Shown: positions 24,734 to 38,100 of the stretch, piece after piece
Layout of the letters: every line of letters begins with the position of its first letter
Numbering within the stretch: position 1 is the first letter of the stretch
Assembly: GCA_034766995.1 (NCBI GenBank)
Contig: CM068320.1
Location: forward strand, 5,368,501 to 5,432,500
Source: Acanthacorydalis orientalis
Taxonomy: Eukaryota; Arthropoda; Insecta; Megaloptera; Corydalidae
Direction: 5' to 3'
Length of the DNA stretch: 64,000 bases
Program-made: the position numbers and the translations under genes
Notes under the pieces: generated by a model
Databases searched by the model: none
What the model saw: only the letters and a program-made list of their open reading frames with translations
Told to the model about the DNA's origin: nothing

Positions 24734-26431
24734 CTAAAAACATTTTTATTACAAAATGTAATTTCTTATTAATGTTATTACATCAAAAATCAATAATTTT
24801 AATATTCGAGTTAAACAACTATGCAATAGGACAATATAGTCTTAAGATTTTAACTCGTTTATTACTTTATACTATTGATAACTTTAATAACAAAAAAAGC
24901 TTTATACATGTTGAATAATTTAAGCAATACTCAGCATTAATTGCCAACTATTTCTAAATTAACTGAAAACATATATTTTTAGATATAATTAAATAATTAT
25001 TGAGGTACATTATTTTTTCTTTAAATTATTAAATCTAAAATCATAATTTTAAACTTTAAATTTATATAACATTTTTCGCTTTTTAAACATGCATTAAAAA
25101 CCAATGTGTGTATGGGGAAACATAATAACAATATAATATTTTGATATATTTTAGTATAACATGCTATAATAATTTAAGACATGTTAATGACAGTTGACAG
25201 TTAATTTCATTGCTTGAGAGCGTACACGCTGAAAACGTAAACGATGAATACTTGTAGACATTTAATTTTATGAAGAACAATTCGTGCAAGTTACTAAACC
25301 ACCGGCTCACCCTTTACAGTCAACGCCTGGCTTGTAATGCATTGACCCTAGACAATGTACGTTAACATATTTTCTTTTACAGAGGCGTCGCAGTTTTATC
25401 TCGTTTGGAATAATTATATATATATACAAGAAGTATAAAAATAGTTTCTACTTATATTTTATATTACACTTTTTGTATGTTAGGTATTAAGTTTGTTTAA
25501 TAATTACTCATTTTGAAAATTTAAATAAAATTTTATTCTTATTTACAATTTAAAGATATTATTTATAATTAACATCTTTATTAAATTTATTACTTCGATA
25601 ATATTTTATAAATAAAAAGTACGTTGTTCTAAATAATTTAACTTTTATGATATTAAACAGAAAGAATAAAATATATAAAATAAAATATATAAAACAAATA
25701 TTTAATATAAATATATTTAAATTCAGTTCAGGTAATTAATTAAATCTTGTAGGTAGTAAATAAGATGTCTAATTCAAATATTGCTACGGAAAAGTGTTTC
25801 ATAGCATGTACAAATTTTTCTTGACTATTAAACTATTTGTTATTGTAAAATTTAACATTCGATGGAACTTTGATAAAAAATAACAGATATGTGGTCTGAT
25901 AAATTGCACTAATTGGAACTCATGAAATGCTGTTAACATTATTTGAATTTTATGAGAACGTCATAATTTGTTTAAATACGACAAAAACACTGTTATTAAA
26001 ATTTAGAGGAAAAAAACATGATAGATATTGTTAAACAGAACCAGACATTGTTCATTTTTCAATAAAATAAAATATATCATTTATGTAATGAATGCACTTT
26101 TGGAATGATATACCACTCATAAATAAAGGAACATATGGCAGCTCATTTTTTTTAAAAGAAAGCATTTGTAAATAATACAAATCTTAAAGGTGTTATGTTA
26201 ATTACATAAAAAAGAATAGATAGCTCCATTGAAATAACTGTCTAACGTCGAAGAATTTTACGATAATTGGTCTAATAATTTAATATTTTAAGTATTCAAA
26301 ATTTATATTAGAATGTACAAGGAATAAATTATTTTGTTATTCGATTGAGAGTTGAGAGTATTTTAAAATCAGAGAATATGATGGATAATGTTTTCAGTAA
26401 CAATTTAATAACACAGTAATATGTAAAAGTA
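24734..26431. other. AT-rich noncoding DNA with one GC-richer patch
   Basis: No gene recognised. At 25190-25420 lies a non-repetitive, GC-richer patch (TAAACCACCGGCTCACCCTT, TGGCTTGTAATGCATTGACC) that could be a small conserved noncoding element; nothing in it identifies a function. Confidence 0.5.
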
Positions 26432-27680
26432 TTAAATTGGTTCAAAAATAATTGCAGTTTTTACACATACGCATATATTAGTTAAACATTAAATTTATTA
26501 ATCAAAATAAAGACCATTGGAATACACACATTGCTCGCAACGGAAAACAAGTTTGTTTATTCATACAAGATAAAATTCTGATGACCTAGAATTAAAGAAT
26601 CCATAGAAAGTGCTTTGACCTGATGCTTAATCTTTGAGAACCTTCTCTCGTAGGAAATTATTCAAATGTTTAAAAAAATGATAATCTGTCAGAGACAGGT
26701 CTCAAGAATAAGATGTGTGAGGTAAGGTTTTATAACCCAATTCATTTAATTTTTTTAAAGTCATTTGTGAGACGTGTGATCGGGCGTGGTCATCAAGAAG
26801 AATTGGTCCTCTTCGATTGACTAATACTGGCCGTAAACGATGCAACTTCTCTCGATTTTTTTTCAATTTCCTGACAATATTTTTTTGCTGTGACTGTTTC
26901 ACTACGGTTTAAGAATTTGTAGTGAATGATGGTACTTGCTGACCACCAAATAGTGACACCATAGTCTTTTTTCATGAAGCTTCAGTTTAGGAAACTGTTT
27001 TGGTACTTCTTCTTAGTCTAGCCACTATGTTGAACATTTTCCGATTGTTGTAGAGAATCCACATCACATGTGATAATGCGATCAAGAAAGGGATCATTTT
27101 TGTTACCCAAAAGAAGCGTAGAAGAGACTTCGTATCGCCGAATATTCGGTTAGTTCACACAGCACCCATTTATCCATCTTTTTTGTTAATCTAATTAGGA
27201 TTAAATGTCGAAAAATTATTGAATGATCAACATTGAGTTGTTATTTCACCTCTCGAGTTGTTTTACGTGGGTCCCCTTCAATAATGGTTCTTAAAGCATT
27301 ATTGTCTATAGCTGAATATCCTCCCTCATCATTAAGGCTTTTGTTTCATTACAATTTTTTTGGAACCAGTGTTGAGGTGTACATTCACTAATTGACTCTT
27401 CGCCAAAAACAAATTTTGATATTTCGAGCAGTTTCTGTTACTTTACGTTCTAATTCAAACTCATACAACAAAATCGTGCGAATTTCCACGACTAGTTCAA
27501 GAGGTTATATTCAACAATACAAAAGAATGAAAACAATAGATATTAAATGAAATCTGTAGTGCTAATTTCATTGATTACAATGATGTATCACATGACTATA
27601 ACAAAAGATATCAGTAATTAATGGTTAAAGAAAACGTCATACTTATTTAAAAATTCATTATAAACGTCACAAAAAAGAAA
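26432..27680 (-). mobile_element. Hsmar1-like mariner (cecropia-type), decayed
   Basis: The left end TTAAATTGGTTCAAAAATAA is the 3' terminal repeat. The other end is placed near 27680 by alignment with the related fragment at 40335-40513, because the 5' terminal repeat itself is no longer recognisable. The size of about 1.25 kb is normal. Minus-strand coding blocks match the mariner group that includes the transposase fused into human SETMAR, so the subfamily call is fairly firm. The 79-bp MITE at 63248 has matching terminal repeats. Confidence 0.85.
26600..27520 (-). pseudogene. Hsmar1-like transposase pseudogene
   Basis: The minus strand, in shifting frames, reads in order: N-terminal FVFGEESISECTPQHWFQK-like DNA-binding region; NDPFLDRIITCD with the first catalytic Asp (about 27075-27110); VTIWWSASTIIHYKFLNRSE (about 26905-26965); then LVNRRGPILLDDHARSHVSQ with the second Asp (about 26760-26830). 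A TGA at 26702-26704 is followed by DLSLTDYHFF, which contains the third Asp at the correct 34-residue spacing. The catalytic triad is therefore still readable, but stops and frameshifts destroy the gene. Confidence 0.8.
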
Positions 27681-28208
27681 ACAAAAAAATCATCATCAAA
27701 TTACGTTTTGCTGATCTGTTTTTATGTAATTTATAAAATTATAATTACAAGTTGAGATATTACTATGCAATTTTTCAAACGTTACGCTTAATATTAACAT
27801 GATTATACAACTAAAAGTGATTCATTTTAATCGCATATTAAAGTCAACTTTAGATAGATACAAGATTTGAGATATTATCAATAAAAATATTTTGTATCAA
27901 GAAAATTAAATATAACTTGTTATTTTATAGTATAATATTTAAAAAATATAGATTCTTATTTTATATACTTTTTGCATAAATTCACTTTTCTTTATATATC
28001 CTTATAATGAATTTATATTCTCAACAGTTTGATAAAATGTTCATTAGATATTCGTGTTTGCTTGTAATAAAATTACACTTTAATTTTCTAATAGGATATA
28101 TGTTTATTGATTTGATGTATACTGTAATTGAATTAGTTCACACCTGTTTTGTAACTTCATCATTTCTTATTTAATTCACTTATAGATATATTTTCATATG
28201 AAACAAGT

Positions 28209-28212
<4 letters not shown>
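27681..28212. other. AT-rich noncoding DNA
   Basis: Nothing recognised. Confidence 0.5.

Positions 28213-28258
<46 letters not shown>
28213..28258. repeat. (TA)n microsatellite
   Basis: About 45 bp of TA. Confidence 0.95.
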
Positions 28259-28261
<3 letters not shown>

Positions 28262-28494
28262 CAATGACACCAAAAACTGTTTACAAAAGTGTGAATTTTT
28301 AAAAAAATGATAAAATTTATGTATATAGAGAAAGATATTAATTTGTTTGTTCATTACTAAATTTGCAATATTTATATTAAAAATATTTAATATAAATATT
28401 GCATCGCTCCTATTACTTCTAGAAATTATTTCACCTTTCTTAGTTTGTGTGCTCTTTTTTGGTTCGTGTGCAATGTTTGCAGTTTTGTGGAACT

Positions 28495-29695
28495 CAGTAC
28501 ATCGTGGAGCTTCCTTTTGCTTTTAAAACCGCTTCTAGTCTTTTTTGTATATTACCTATAAAATTTGTCAATGTGGACTCTTAATAACTTTGCCATGCTT
28601 GATTGGTTCTACTCCATAATTTATCAATGGTTTTTGGTATTTCTTCGATGGATACAAGTTTTTTTTTCAATATAACCCATAAGTGTTTTATTGGGGTTGA
28701 GTCAAGAAATGCGGTGTTCCATTCATTACAAAATTGTCGTTCGTTTAGAGGAAATATTTCTTAATTTTTGCTGTTTTTCGATCGTTGTCTTGAGTCAAAA
28801 CTCACTCTGTTTGCTCAAATTCAAACATTTATATCTTTAGAAGAAACGAATTTCTATGTAGTCCACCGCTTTCATAATTCCTTGAATTTTACGCAAGTTT
28901 TGTGATTTATTTCCTGTAAAGCAGCCTCAAACTATCAAAGAGTTGCCTATAAATTTTAATATTTTCATATCGCTTTGCTCCTGCAGCCTGATTTTTAGAT
29001 TGATTCAAGTCCATACACGTCAATCTGAGTGTATACTATTAATTTTAGTATCATATGACCAAACGACTTGGTTTCAATGAACAGTGTCCCAATGTTCATA
29101 TTTTTTTGCAAAATTCAACTGCTTCTTCTTATTGGTCTAACTTATGCGCTCTTTCTTATGGGGTCAACAACGGCTTTTTTTGGCTTGTATTTAACTTTTC
29201 ATCCTGCTTTTTTAGACAATTCATTACCTCCAAGTTATAAATATTAACTTGTAGATTCTTTCGTAAGACATTGTTGACCTGCGTGGTTTAAATCAAAATC
29301 AAAAATAATTTTATTGATTGCAATCTGTTACATCTGGTGTTTTGCGTACATGTTGATGGGTGCGGAAATGGGTCTGGGGTCTAAGCCTTGGCTTATTAGC
29401 CGGGTTTGAAGGGACGACAGGAGTCAGGTAAGGAGACTTGTGTGGGTTTAGGAGTTTGGATGCCGGGGAAAAAGTTCTGTGTTGCTTGATCCACTGCTCC
29501 TGTGTAAATTAGACAACGAATTTTGCATTTGGTCTCTGGAGACAATTTTCCTGAACGTTCTCTTTTATTGATCTCAACAACGATTTTTAATTCTCTTTTG
29601 ATTTTTAATACAACCCCAATAGAAACACCATATAAAGGAGATATTTGACTGACTAGATTTGACTTTTTAATTTCCGTTGCAATTGCGTTTATCAT
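28495..29695 (-). pseudogene. Tc1-like transposase pseudogene
   Basis: The minus strand begins with an open 78-codon stretch that fits the Tc1 helix-turn-helix region (SPLYGVSIGVVLKIKREL, then a KRERSGKLSPETKCKIRCLI linker like the GRPR/GRKRKLSP basic segment of the family). The middle is badly frameshifted, with a WSYDTK-like remnant of the first-Asp WSDESK motif near 29040. The C-terminus is recognisable: TPIKHLWVILKKKLVSIEEI (about 28625-28695), then IQKRLEAVLKAKGSSTMY and a TGA at 28495-28497, the standard end of Tc1 transposases. Nonfunctional. Confidence 0.7.
29287..29475 (-). mobile_element. Retroelement 3' tail nested in the Tc1-like copy
   Basis: This stretch interrupts the Tc1 transposase between its DNA-binding and catalytic parts and is clearly GC-richer. 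On the minus strand it ends with AATAAAATTATTTTTGATTT followed by further TTTTGATTT units, which looks like a polyadenylation signal with an A/T-type tail. This is typical of a short 5'-truncated LINE or SINE insert. No reverse transcriptase sequence is included, so the class is undetermined. Confidence 0.5.
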
Positions 29696-29750
29696 ATTAA
29701 TACTTTTTTGTTTTCATATCTAAAAGTCGGAACAATTTACTTCATTTGTC

Positions 29751-30072
29751 AGACTTAATAAAAATCTAATTTATAGCCTGTTTCCTTTATTACTTCTCAG
29801 ATACTTTTGAGAATACTAATATTAAAAATATTTACTTGATAAAATTTAATATTCGATAATACTTCACTCTAGAAACTGTTCACGATCTTTATTGTATTTC
29901 GAATGCGAATAACTTTCAATAAAAACAAAAAAATGACTAAAATGCTACATTACCAGGCTACGTGATCCCAATCTAATTAACAATGAAATTATTCGAGAAT
30001 TCCTCGAAATAATCATTCAATTTTAGATTAAAGAGTAGCCATTCGAAAATTCGTGAACAGTTTTTAGGGTCA

Positions 30073-30076
<4 letters not shown>
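29751..30076. other. AT-rich noncoding DNA
   Basis: Nothing recognised. Confidence 0.5.
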
Positions 30077-30124
<48 letters not shown>

Positions 30125-30153
30125 GTATATATATATGTATATATATATAGTTG

Positions 30154-30204
<51 letters not shown>

Positions 30205-30205
30205 G

Positions 30206-30236
<31 letters not shown>
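30077..30236. repeat. TA/TATG compound microsatellite
   Basis: (TA)n with regularly spaced TATG interruptions, about 160 bp. Confidence 0.95.
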
Positions 30237-30237
<1 letters not shown>

Positions 30238-30804
30238 CGTGCACAGTACGAATAAAGGTACCTTTACAGTAGAATATAAAATTTTTAGTAATTGTTGATA
30301 AGGTGTTAATGTCATTTAAAATTAGCTTCATTATAACTTTTGTACATTACTCCAATGTATACTATAAGATTAATGTTTACCAGCTCATAAACATTTCTGT
30401 CGTGCACATTCATCTATGTCAATGTTTAGTTATACAGCTGTTTGTTAAAAAGCTTCGTCCAGCATTGACATCACGCAATTACTTTGATACACTATGTAAT
30501 GTTTATGTATACATGTGTGTATATATATATATATACATATAAAAATGTATTTATGTATGTACTTACAAATGCACTTAAATATGTAAATTTTCGCTTAATA
30601 TGAAATACAATATTTGTCAAATAACATTATAAATTAATTATAAATTTGATACAATATGCTATAAATAGAGGTTTATATCAGGTATTAATTTAGTGTAATT
30701 TTTTACTACATTTATCAAGAACCTCGTACCTTAAAACTAATTATATTTTAATGTAGGTATTTTAAATTTTTTTAATATACATTTACTAAACCTACAAAAT
30801 TACG

Positions 30805-30806
<2 letters not shown>
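30237..30806. other. AT-rich noncoding DNA
   Basis: No supported gene. A 79-codon frame at 30303 runs into a small TA repeat and shows no domain. Confidence 0.5.

Positions 30807-30862
<56 letters not shown>
30807..30862. repeat. (TA)n microsatellite
   Basis: About 56 bp of pure TA. Confidence 0.95.
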
Positions 30863-30864
<2 letters not shown>

Positions 30865-31938
30865 TAATAATTTTATACACTGAATAGTTTAACTGAGATA
30901 GACACTTTGTGATAGTCTCTATAACATTTCTTGAAACGTTAGATGTCCCTTATTCTTCTCCAATATAATATTTGTTTTATAAATTTAAGAGTAATAAATC
31001 TTATTTTTAAAATTAAATAATAACGTGAAATCAATTTCAGAATTTTGAAATTGTTCAGTAGAATAAAGGTTCGACTAATTTTATTAATATAAATCAAAAA
31101 TGTGAATGAATAAATATTATTTCTATGACAAAAAAGAATACTTTTCTTTTCTAAAATGAAAATAATAATTGCTAAAATTAAAATAATAAACTTACGCAGC
31201 CCACAAACCACAATTTTTTTAATAAAAAATATTCAACAATATATATTAATTATTTCATGCGGATTTCGATGTCAATACCATCGTCCTTAGAGTATTGTCA
31301 TCGAAAAAAATTTGAAAAAGTTTTAAAAAGGAATGTTTATCTCATCCCATAAACCAGACATTTTTTTATAAAAAATATTTAATAGTTGATTATCGATAAC
31401 TTTTCACTCCTACTTATAAGTATTTTGACGGATAAATCACTGACCTTAAAGCTAAAAGGCACAGAAAAATCTCAGATCATGTTTCAATCAGATTTTTGAA
31501 TTTTAGGAATGATAACGTAGTCGTCGGATGGTGAATAAGGAAATATTAAAAATAGTGTCTCATTAATAACTGACTTTTTAATTAGAAAATGTGTATTTTA
31601 GGATAAAAATAAAGTTAAGTTGTGAAATTTTTCAAAATTTTTTCGTCTCTGGTACTCTAATGTGCCGATATCGAAAATTATATATACCGAAATACAAATG
31701 AGTAAGATGTAATTATTTTATAAATGGGTAATAATCAATTAGCGGAACATTTTTCAGCAGAAAAATCTTTTAGATCTGTAAAACAAACAAAAAAAAACAT
31801 TTATTGAATAACATTTAGGTAGTGATTATGTGTCTAATTTTATGTTTGAACAACCGACATTTAATTTTTTTAAAAATATTACAATATTCAAAAACTGAAA
31901 GAAACAAAATATAATTTTTCAATTTTTTTAATTGATTA
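30863..31938. other. AT-rich noncoding DNA
   Basis: No recognised gene. At 31255-31305 an imperfect inverted phrase (GATTTCGATGTCAATACCAT versus ATTGTCATCGAAAAAAAT) could form a small hairpin. Confidence 0.5.
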
Positions 31939-32140
<202 letters not shown>

Positions 32141-32673
32141 GTGCATGTGTCTGTTTTTGTATTTATTAACAATAATCATAAAAGCAAAAGCTTATTTTAT
32201 TATACTTAAATGAGAAATAAAAAGAACTTTTATAATAATGCTCAATTTTCGCTTCTAAAAAAGTTACATATTTAGGTCATTAGGCACTAATAGATTGAAA
32301 AAAATCAAAATTATTTACAATAAAAAAATAATTTATAAATAATTTGAGAATATAATTGACCAATAGAACGCAATAAAATGTTTTTAAATGGATTCTTTAT
32401 AGAAGTAGCAGTAGTATAATACACATATTCAATACTATGAGTGTATTCTGTATTTAAATGTTTTCAAAATGTACATACTTGCATTGAATACTTACTTAAA
32501 AACATACTTGCATAAAACACTCAATACTTAAAACCATACATCTACATAAAGTTATATAAATACCATGAATATTTTGATTATATTTCTTTACATTATATTC
32601 TTTTCTAAATAAACAATTTGAATATTGTTTGTACATCTTTGCTATAATTTTATATAGAATTTAAGTACATTAC

Positions 32674-32675
<2 letters not shown>
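32141..32675. other. AT-rich noncoding DNA
   Basis: Nothing recognised except loose repeats of CATACTTGCAT and CAATACTTA words around 32470-32540. Confidence 0.5.

Positions 32676-32720
<45 letters not shown>
32676..32720. repeat. (TA)n microsatellite
   Basis: About 45 bp of TA. Confidence 0.95.
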
Positions 32721-32723
<3 letters not shown>

Positions 32724-33659
32724 ATATACTGTCTATTTATGTATTTAATAATAGTGTCTTTCTGACTGCTAGTTTCTGTACAATTCATTAAATTGTAAAT
32801 AGAGTATAAGATACAGGAATTTTAATTTATTTTATATTTAATAATCTTTCATATATTTGTTTAGAAACTATGAAAACATTGAATTGGTCAATAATAAATT
32901 CAATCTGGTATTTTTTAAATGAAAACATTAATATAAAAATACTAACAAGTTATTCGTGTAATAATAATTGAAAACGTTAAACTTTAAAAGAAAAATGCTA
33001 TTAATTAACAAGCGTACAAAGTTATTTAAGATTTTAAGTACAAAAAGTTAAGAGATTTATTATGAAGTACATGAAAGTAAAATCTAAATTTAATGCTAGA
33101 AAAAAATGCTAAGAACAGAAAATAATAATAAAAATTAATGCGTGGAAAGTGTTCGTTGAACGATAAACGGTCACAACGTTCGGGTTGAAAAGATAAAAGG
33201 TTACCATGTTCAGATTGCAGTAAAAAATCTTGTATAAATAAACAAAGCAGAATAAAAACGATTGAGCTCGCTAAAATTTTTTACATGAATCAGAGCTACT
33301 TTAGCTATAAATACACGCTAAAATATGAATATATACAATAATAACAAGCCAAAAATGAATATATGCAATTGAATTTTTAGTACTATATTCGTTCTGAATT
33401 TTTTTTTGTAAAAAAATAACAATACGTATAATATACATATTTAATTAGTTTAAATGACTTAAAATACCAAAAAATAGATCAATGTATTAACACTCAAATA
33501 ATTTCTTTATTTATAATCTTAGGACTACTTTAAAAATTACAAAATTATATTTAAGCAACTTTTCTTCCTTAAAATATTTTTCATTTAATAAAATATAATT
33601 TTATTTATTTCCTAAAAAAGTAGTAGTTAATGGCCATGTGAATTTTAAATCTTATTAGG

Positions 33660-33661
<2 letters not shown>
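32721..33661. other. AT-rich noncoding DNA with a degenerate direct repeat
   Basis: At about 33155-33220 two units of roughly 37 bp align imperfectly (GATAAACGGTCACAACGTTC and GATAAAAGGTTACCATGTTC). Nothing else recognised. Confidence 0.5.

Positions 33662-33728
<67 letters not shown>
33662..33728. repeat. (TA)n microsatellite
   Basis: About 67 bp of pure TA. Confidence 0.95.
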
Positions 33729-33729
<1 letters not shown>

Positions 33730-34253
33730 GAGTATATAGCGTAAAAATTTACTCAGAAAATGGTAATAGTTAAAAAAAAAATTGTGAAATATTTAAATAC
33801 TTCAATAAGGTAATCGTTGTAAACAGCACTCCTAAGAAGATGTTTGCATAAAATAAGTTTATACAATTTAATAGATATACCAGTATCACAAAACAGTTAC
33901 ACAGTTTTGTAAAAACGGTTAAAAATATAAATTCTTATTTCAAAATATACGACAATTTCTCATTTTTGTTTATCATAATAAATATTAGACTATTAATTAG
34001 CAAATAAATAATTCTAGAAACAAAATTATTCTACCAAGAACACATATTTAAATCTCCTTTAGTATAATTATAAAATTAAGACTAAAAATACAAATTTGCT
34101 ATGAAGATGTAATCACATTACAACACAAAGCAGGAATTAATTATTGAAAATTTCAGTTAAGTTTCTTATAGATATGTTACTACAGAAAAGCTGTTTTTAT
34201 CATTTTGTACGGAGTTTAAAATAACAAGTATAGTTAATAATAAGTTAAAAAGT

Positions 34254-34284
<31 letters not shown>

Positions 34285-34637
34285 CATACGAGTATCTGAG
34301 TGTGTGTGTAACATTAAATTAAATAAAAATGAATTAATTTTAGTTCTGTTATATTTCTGTATGAATTTTATTAATTTTAATTATCTGATATGAGAATACA
34401 TATGTAAAAATAATTACATCCATACTTCCGTGTGTAGATTTGCATGTTTTTATATTGCATTTTTTTATTTTTTAAACAATTATTAATTGAAAATATGGTT
34501 AGTGTTTGTTTTATCATTTATTTATATAAAGTTATTTTTTTAGTTATTATTCAATATAAATAAAATTCTTCAAATAACAAATATTACATATACTTCAATT
34601 ATTTACAACAGACACATGTCAACAGTACTTATGGATT
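33729..34637. other. AT-rich noncoding DNA
   Basis: Contains a short TA run at 34263-34284. No gene. Confidence 0.55.
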
Positions 34638-34638
34638 C

Positions 34639-34703
<65 letters not shown>
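34638..34703. repeat. (TA)n microsatellite at LINE 3' end
   Basis: TA with a CATACATA interruption; it abuts the 3' end of the LINE fragment. Confidence 0.9.
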
Positions 34704-34705
<2 letters not shown>

Positions 34706-34708
<3 letters not shown>

Positions 34709-35188
34709 GTTTATTATCATCAGCCTATGTCAATCCACTGCTGGATAAAGGCCTTTTTCATAATTTTCCATTTTGTACGATTGAATGCCTCTCTTTTCCG
34801 CTGTTTTCCAAAAAAAATTTTAATTTCCTTATCCCACCTGTTCATTAGTCTCTTTCTTGATCTTTTTTCATTCCTTGTTTACCAGTTAATAATTTCTGTT
34901 GTCCATCAGTTATATTTTCTTCTTGCAACATTTCTATTTCAGACTCCTTACTCTTCTTATTACATCTGCGACTTGTCTGTTTTCGTATCCATTCTATTCT
35001 TTTCCCATTTCTTCTTGTTATTCTTATCATGCATTTTTCCATATTTCTGTGTGTTGTTTTGATTCTTTGAAAGATTCTGTCGTTTAGCAACCATTTTTTA
35101 CTGCTGTAGGTAATGACTGATAATATATATTGATCAAATACATTTTTCTTCAAACAGAGTGAGAATTTTGATTTAAATATCGAGGCTA
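34706..35188 (-). mobile_element. 5'-truncated RTE-like LINE (3' end)
   Basis: On the minus strand the fragment ends with AAAGGCCTTTATCCAGCAGT, GGATTGACATAGGCTGATGA and TAATAA. This phrase (GGCC...CCAGCAGTGGA...GGCTGATGATGA) is the 3' end of a very common insect LINE family. Upstream is a decayed C-terminal reverse transcriptase region (34845-35153): KKNVFDQYILSVITY at its start, ATG-initiated by chance, then TTHRNMEKCMIRITRRNGKR and EWIRKQT, with a frameshift before the end. A longer plus-strand frame at 34616-35062 is a shadow. Confidence 0.85.
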
Positions 35189-37182
35189 TATATATATATA
35201 TAAAATGTATAAATGAGGGTGGTCTAAAGAGTAACTTAATTCGATATTAGAGACAAGAGCTTCAGTTTGAAAGTGTATAGTATAAGGTAATATAAGATAT
35301 ACAAATATTTATTGGTATAAAATATAATAAAAAATGATAATTAATGAAATAATATATATTCAAAATATCTTTTGCGTTACAAAACGAGTCTCAAGAATAA
35401 CTAAATCTATAGGAATTAATATATTTTATAATTAAATGTGATAAGATTTTGCAATTTAATTTCTACTCATATACTTTAATGCATTTTCGATTTAAATTTG
35501 TACCTAAATATTTATTCATTTACAATAATCTTTTGAGTGAATATTAGTACATAAAAGATTTTTATTATTACATTTCAGAGCGCTAAAACGATAGCAGTAT
35601 AAAAATTCATTGTCTTGGTAGTTTGTCTTTTTGGCTGCGTAGGGTTTTTATTTTTCTCTGCTACTTTCGGCACAAATTGTTACTTTCAAATCAATTTAGT
35701 TTATATAAATTTTAAATAACAACTTTTTTTTAACAACTTACCTAAATTATGTCTCTAAATAGCACATAACCCAAAACTAGTAGTAGAAAATACAATATCA
35801 AGTGATAAGAAAGAATCAAAACAATAAGGAAAACTCATCAACGAAATTACAGGTATAATTAGAAACAAATGAAAATTTATTATAAAACATATTCATAATA
35901 AAAGTTGTATATAATGTGCACCAAAGAAGCAAAAATATATGGAAATAAAATAACTCAGTGAGAACTATTATTTAAAGCTCAATTTTAAAAAAATGCTTGT
36001 TAGATAAATATTCTTGAATCTTGAACGAAACACTTTTATTATGGAGACGTTCCGACGAAATTTTGTAAACTTATTTTTAGATTTTTTATTCAGGTATAAA
36101 GATAGTGTTTGGGCGACATGTATATGTCTTGTTCTTTAGATAAGACTATATAAAATAATAGTGTTCTCAAATTTTTGAGAGTTGGAACTAGAAAACCAGA
36201 AAATACATTAATTCTTGAAATATCGTTCTTAGAAATGAGTACTCATATAGTAGTTATGAATACGTGTAGCATGAATTATTTCAACTAGTTATTTATCTAA
36301 AAAAAAATAGTTTTGTTATTAAATGAAAATAATAAAATTACTTATTCGCTACAATTTCTTTAAATCAGATGAAATGTATTTTCATTTAAAGCTTTGTTTG
36401 CTCCATTTTCTCAAGACGAAACGTATTTTAATTAAAATGGTCAATAAAAACTACTAGAATAGTTGGCATTAAAAATCGATTTTTGTATTAAGATACACAT
36501 GGATAAATTTGTTGGTCATTTTTATAGTTATTGAGAAAATATCAGAATTTAACAGGTGAATAACAGTGAGACATGAAATGAACATTTTTGATTTAATTTT
36601 ATTTTATTTGTACTTTATATGAAAAAGAATCCTAAAAATAAATTATTAGTTAAAAGAAATATAAATATGAAATATATCAAATAAAGAAAATTATCTTTAA
36701 ATTCATTAAAAAAAAACAGTTCTAATAACATTACTTTAAAAAAAAACCATGGAAAAAACTAACAACCTTCACTGTATAATATTTGATACTATAATATAAT
36801 ACATAAATGTACTAAATTATTAAAGAAAAGTGAAAATTTTTCTTAAAATTAAATTATTATTTGAAATGAAAAATTAATTTTAAATAAATTATTCTAGCAG
36901 GAACTTTCAACACAGTATACAGGAATGTTTATATACTGTAGATATGAATAGTTTATTTATCAATTTTAATATAGAATAAATAAATAATTATGTTTTTAAA
37001 TTTTACAGATGATTTCAATAACATTTACCTATTTTTATCTTCTTTCATTAAAATTGGGTAAAAACAATATTAAAGTTGTGATAAAATTTATGCTAACACT
37101 AAACTATATAATAAAAGGAACATAATACAAAAACGAATATCAATTACCTCACACATAAATGTATATCTTTAAAACACAAATG
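35189..37182. other. AT-rich noncoding DNA
   Basis: A short TA run at 35189-35202 closes the LINE. The remaining 2 kb holds no recognisable gene. A small GC-richer patch at 35580-35700 (TTTTTGGCTGCGTAGGGTTT) is unexplained. Confidence 0.55.
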
Positions 37183-37183
37183 A

Positions 37184-37242
<59 letters not shown>

Positions 37243-37252
37243 GTGTGTGTGT
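37183..37252. repeat. TA then TG compound microsatellite
   Basis: (TA)n to 37209, then (TG)n to about 37252 with one TTATG break. Confidence 0.95.
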
Positions 37253-38100
37253 GCGTTAATAGAAGCTTAATTTATATAATAATACCTTTGAAATTGTTAC
37301 TATATGTTAAAAAATCTATTACACTTGGTATCATTCCAATCTTAAATAAAACACGAATGAATTATCTAAAATTAACTCATTACTTAAAAAATACTGCTTC
37401 GTTATGATACAAAATCGATATACAGCAGAGGCACGCCCACGTTAATGAGTTTTGCAGCACACCTGTAGGATCAAAACGACATAATAGTTATAGTGAGATA
37501 AGCGGGTCGCACCGACAGAAAGACACTCTCAGTGGCGTAGAATATTATTTTATTATAATCGGATATTTTTCTTATAATATTGTATTTCTTATTTTACTTC
37601 CACGTATAAACAATGCATTGGAATTTTCCAGTTTTTGAAGTTTGTGAAGTACACTTACTTATTTTTTCTCACCAATCATTTCTATGAAAAGAAATATTTT
37701 TTACAATCTGTGTTTCGATGTACGAATAGTCGGAAAATTTTTTTACAAATAAGCAAGTAGTACTATTCTGATATGTGCATACATTTTTTTTCGGATATAT
37801 TATGCCATTTCAGGTGATAAATAAGTAATTATTGATCAAAAAACTGAATAAAAAAATATTTTTATTGTATTTAGTAATTACTTTACACCATTATTTGATA
37901 TTAATATTTTTTATGATATGAATATACATCATGAAACATATAAAGAATGTTTTTTATACAAATAAGGTAAAAGTAAACGTATAGCCCTGAAGATTATTTT
38001 TTTGTAGCATTTAAACAATAAAAATTTAGTAGAAGGATTAATCTAGCAAATTTCTTAAGGTGAAAACAAATACAGTACATTATTTGAAATCAGTCACACA
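37253..38100. other. AT-rich noncoding DNA with a GC-richer patch
   Basis: At 37424-37550 a GC-richer stretch begins CAGAGGCACGCCCACGTTAA and later contains CAGTGGCGTAGAAT. Both words resemble starts of hAT-type terminal repeats, but they are in the same orientation and I cannot define an element. Confidence 0.4.

Larger units (their letters stand above)
28440..29750 (-). mobile_element. Tc1-like transposon remnant
   Basis: About 1.3 kb including a 180-bp nested insertion. I could not define the terminal inverted repeats with confidence, so the edges are approximate. Identification rests on the transposase remnant described separately. Confidence 0.65.

Noticed and set aside
29055..29240. 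61-codon plus-strand frame
   Set aside because: Antisense of the Tc1-like pseudogene.
34616..35062. 148-codon plus-strand frame with hydrophobic residues resembling a membrane protein
   Set aside because: Antisense of a LINE reverse transcriptase fragment on the minus strand; hydrophobicity comes from TTC/TTT-rich complement of Lys/Glu codons.
37424..37550. hAT-like terminal repeats (CAGAGGCACGCC and CAGTGGCGTAG)
   Set aside because: The two words are in the same orientation and no 8-bp target duplication or element body is visible.
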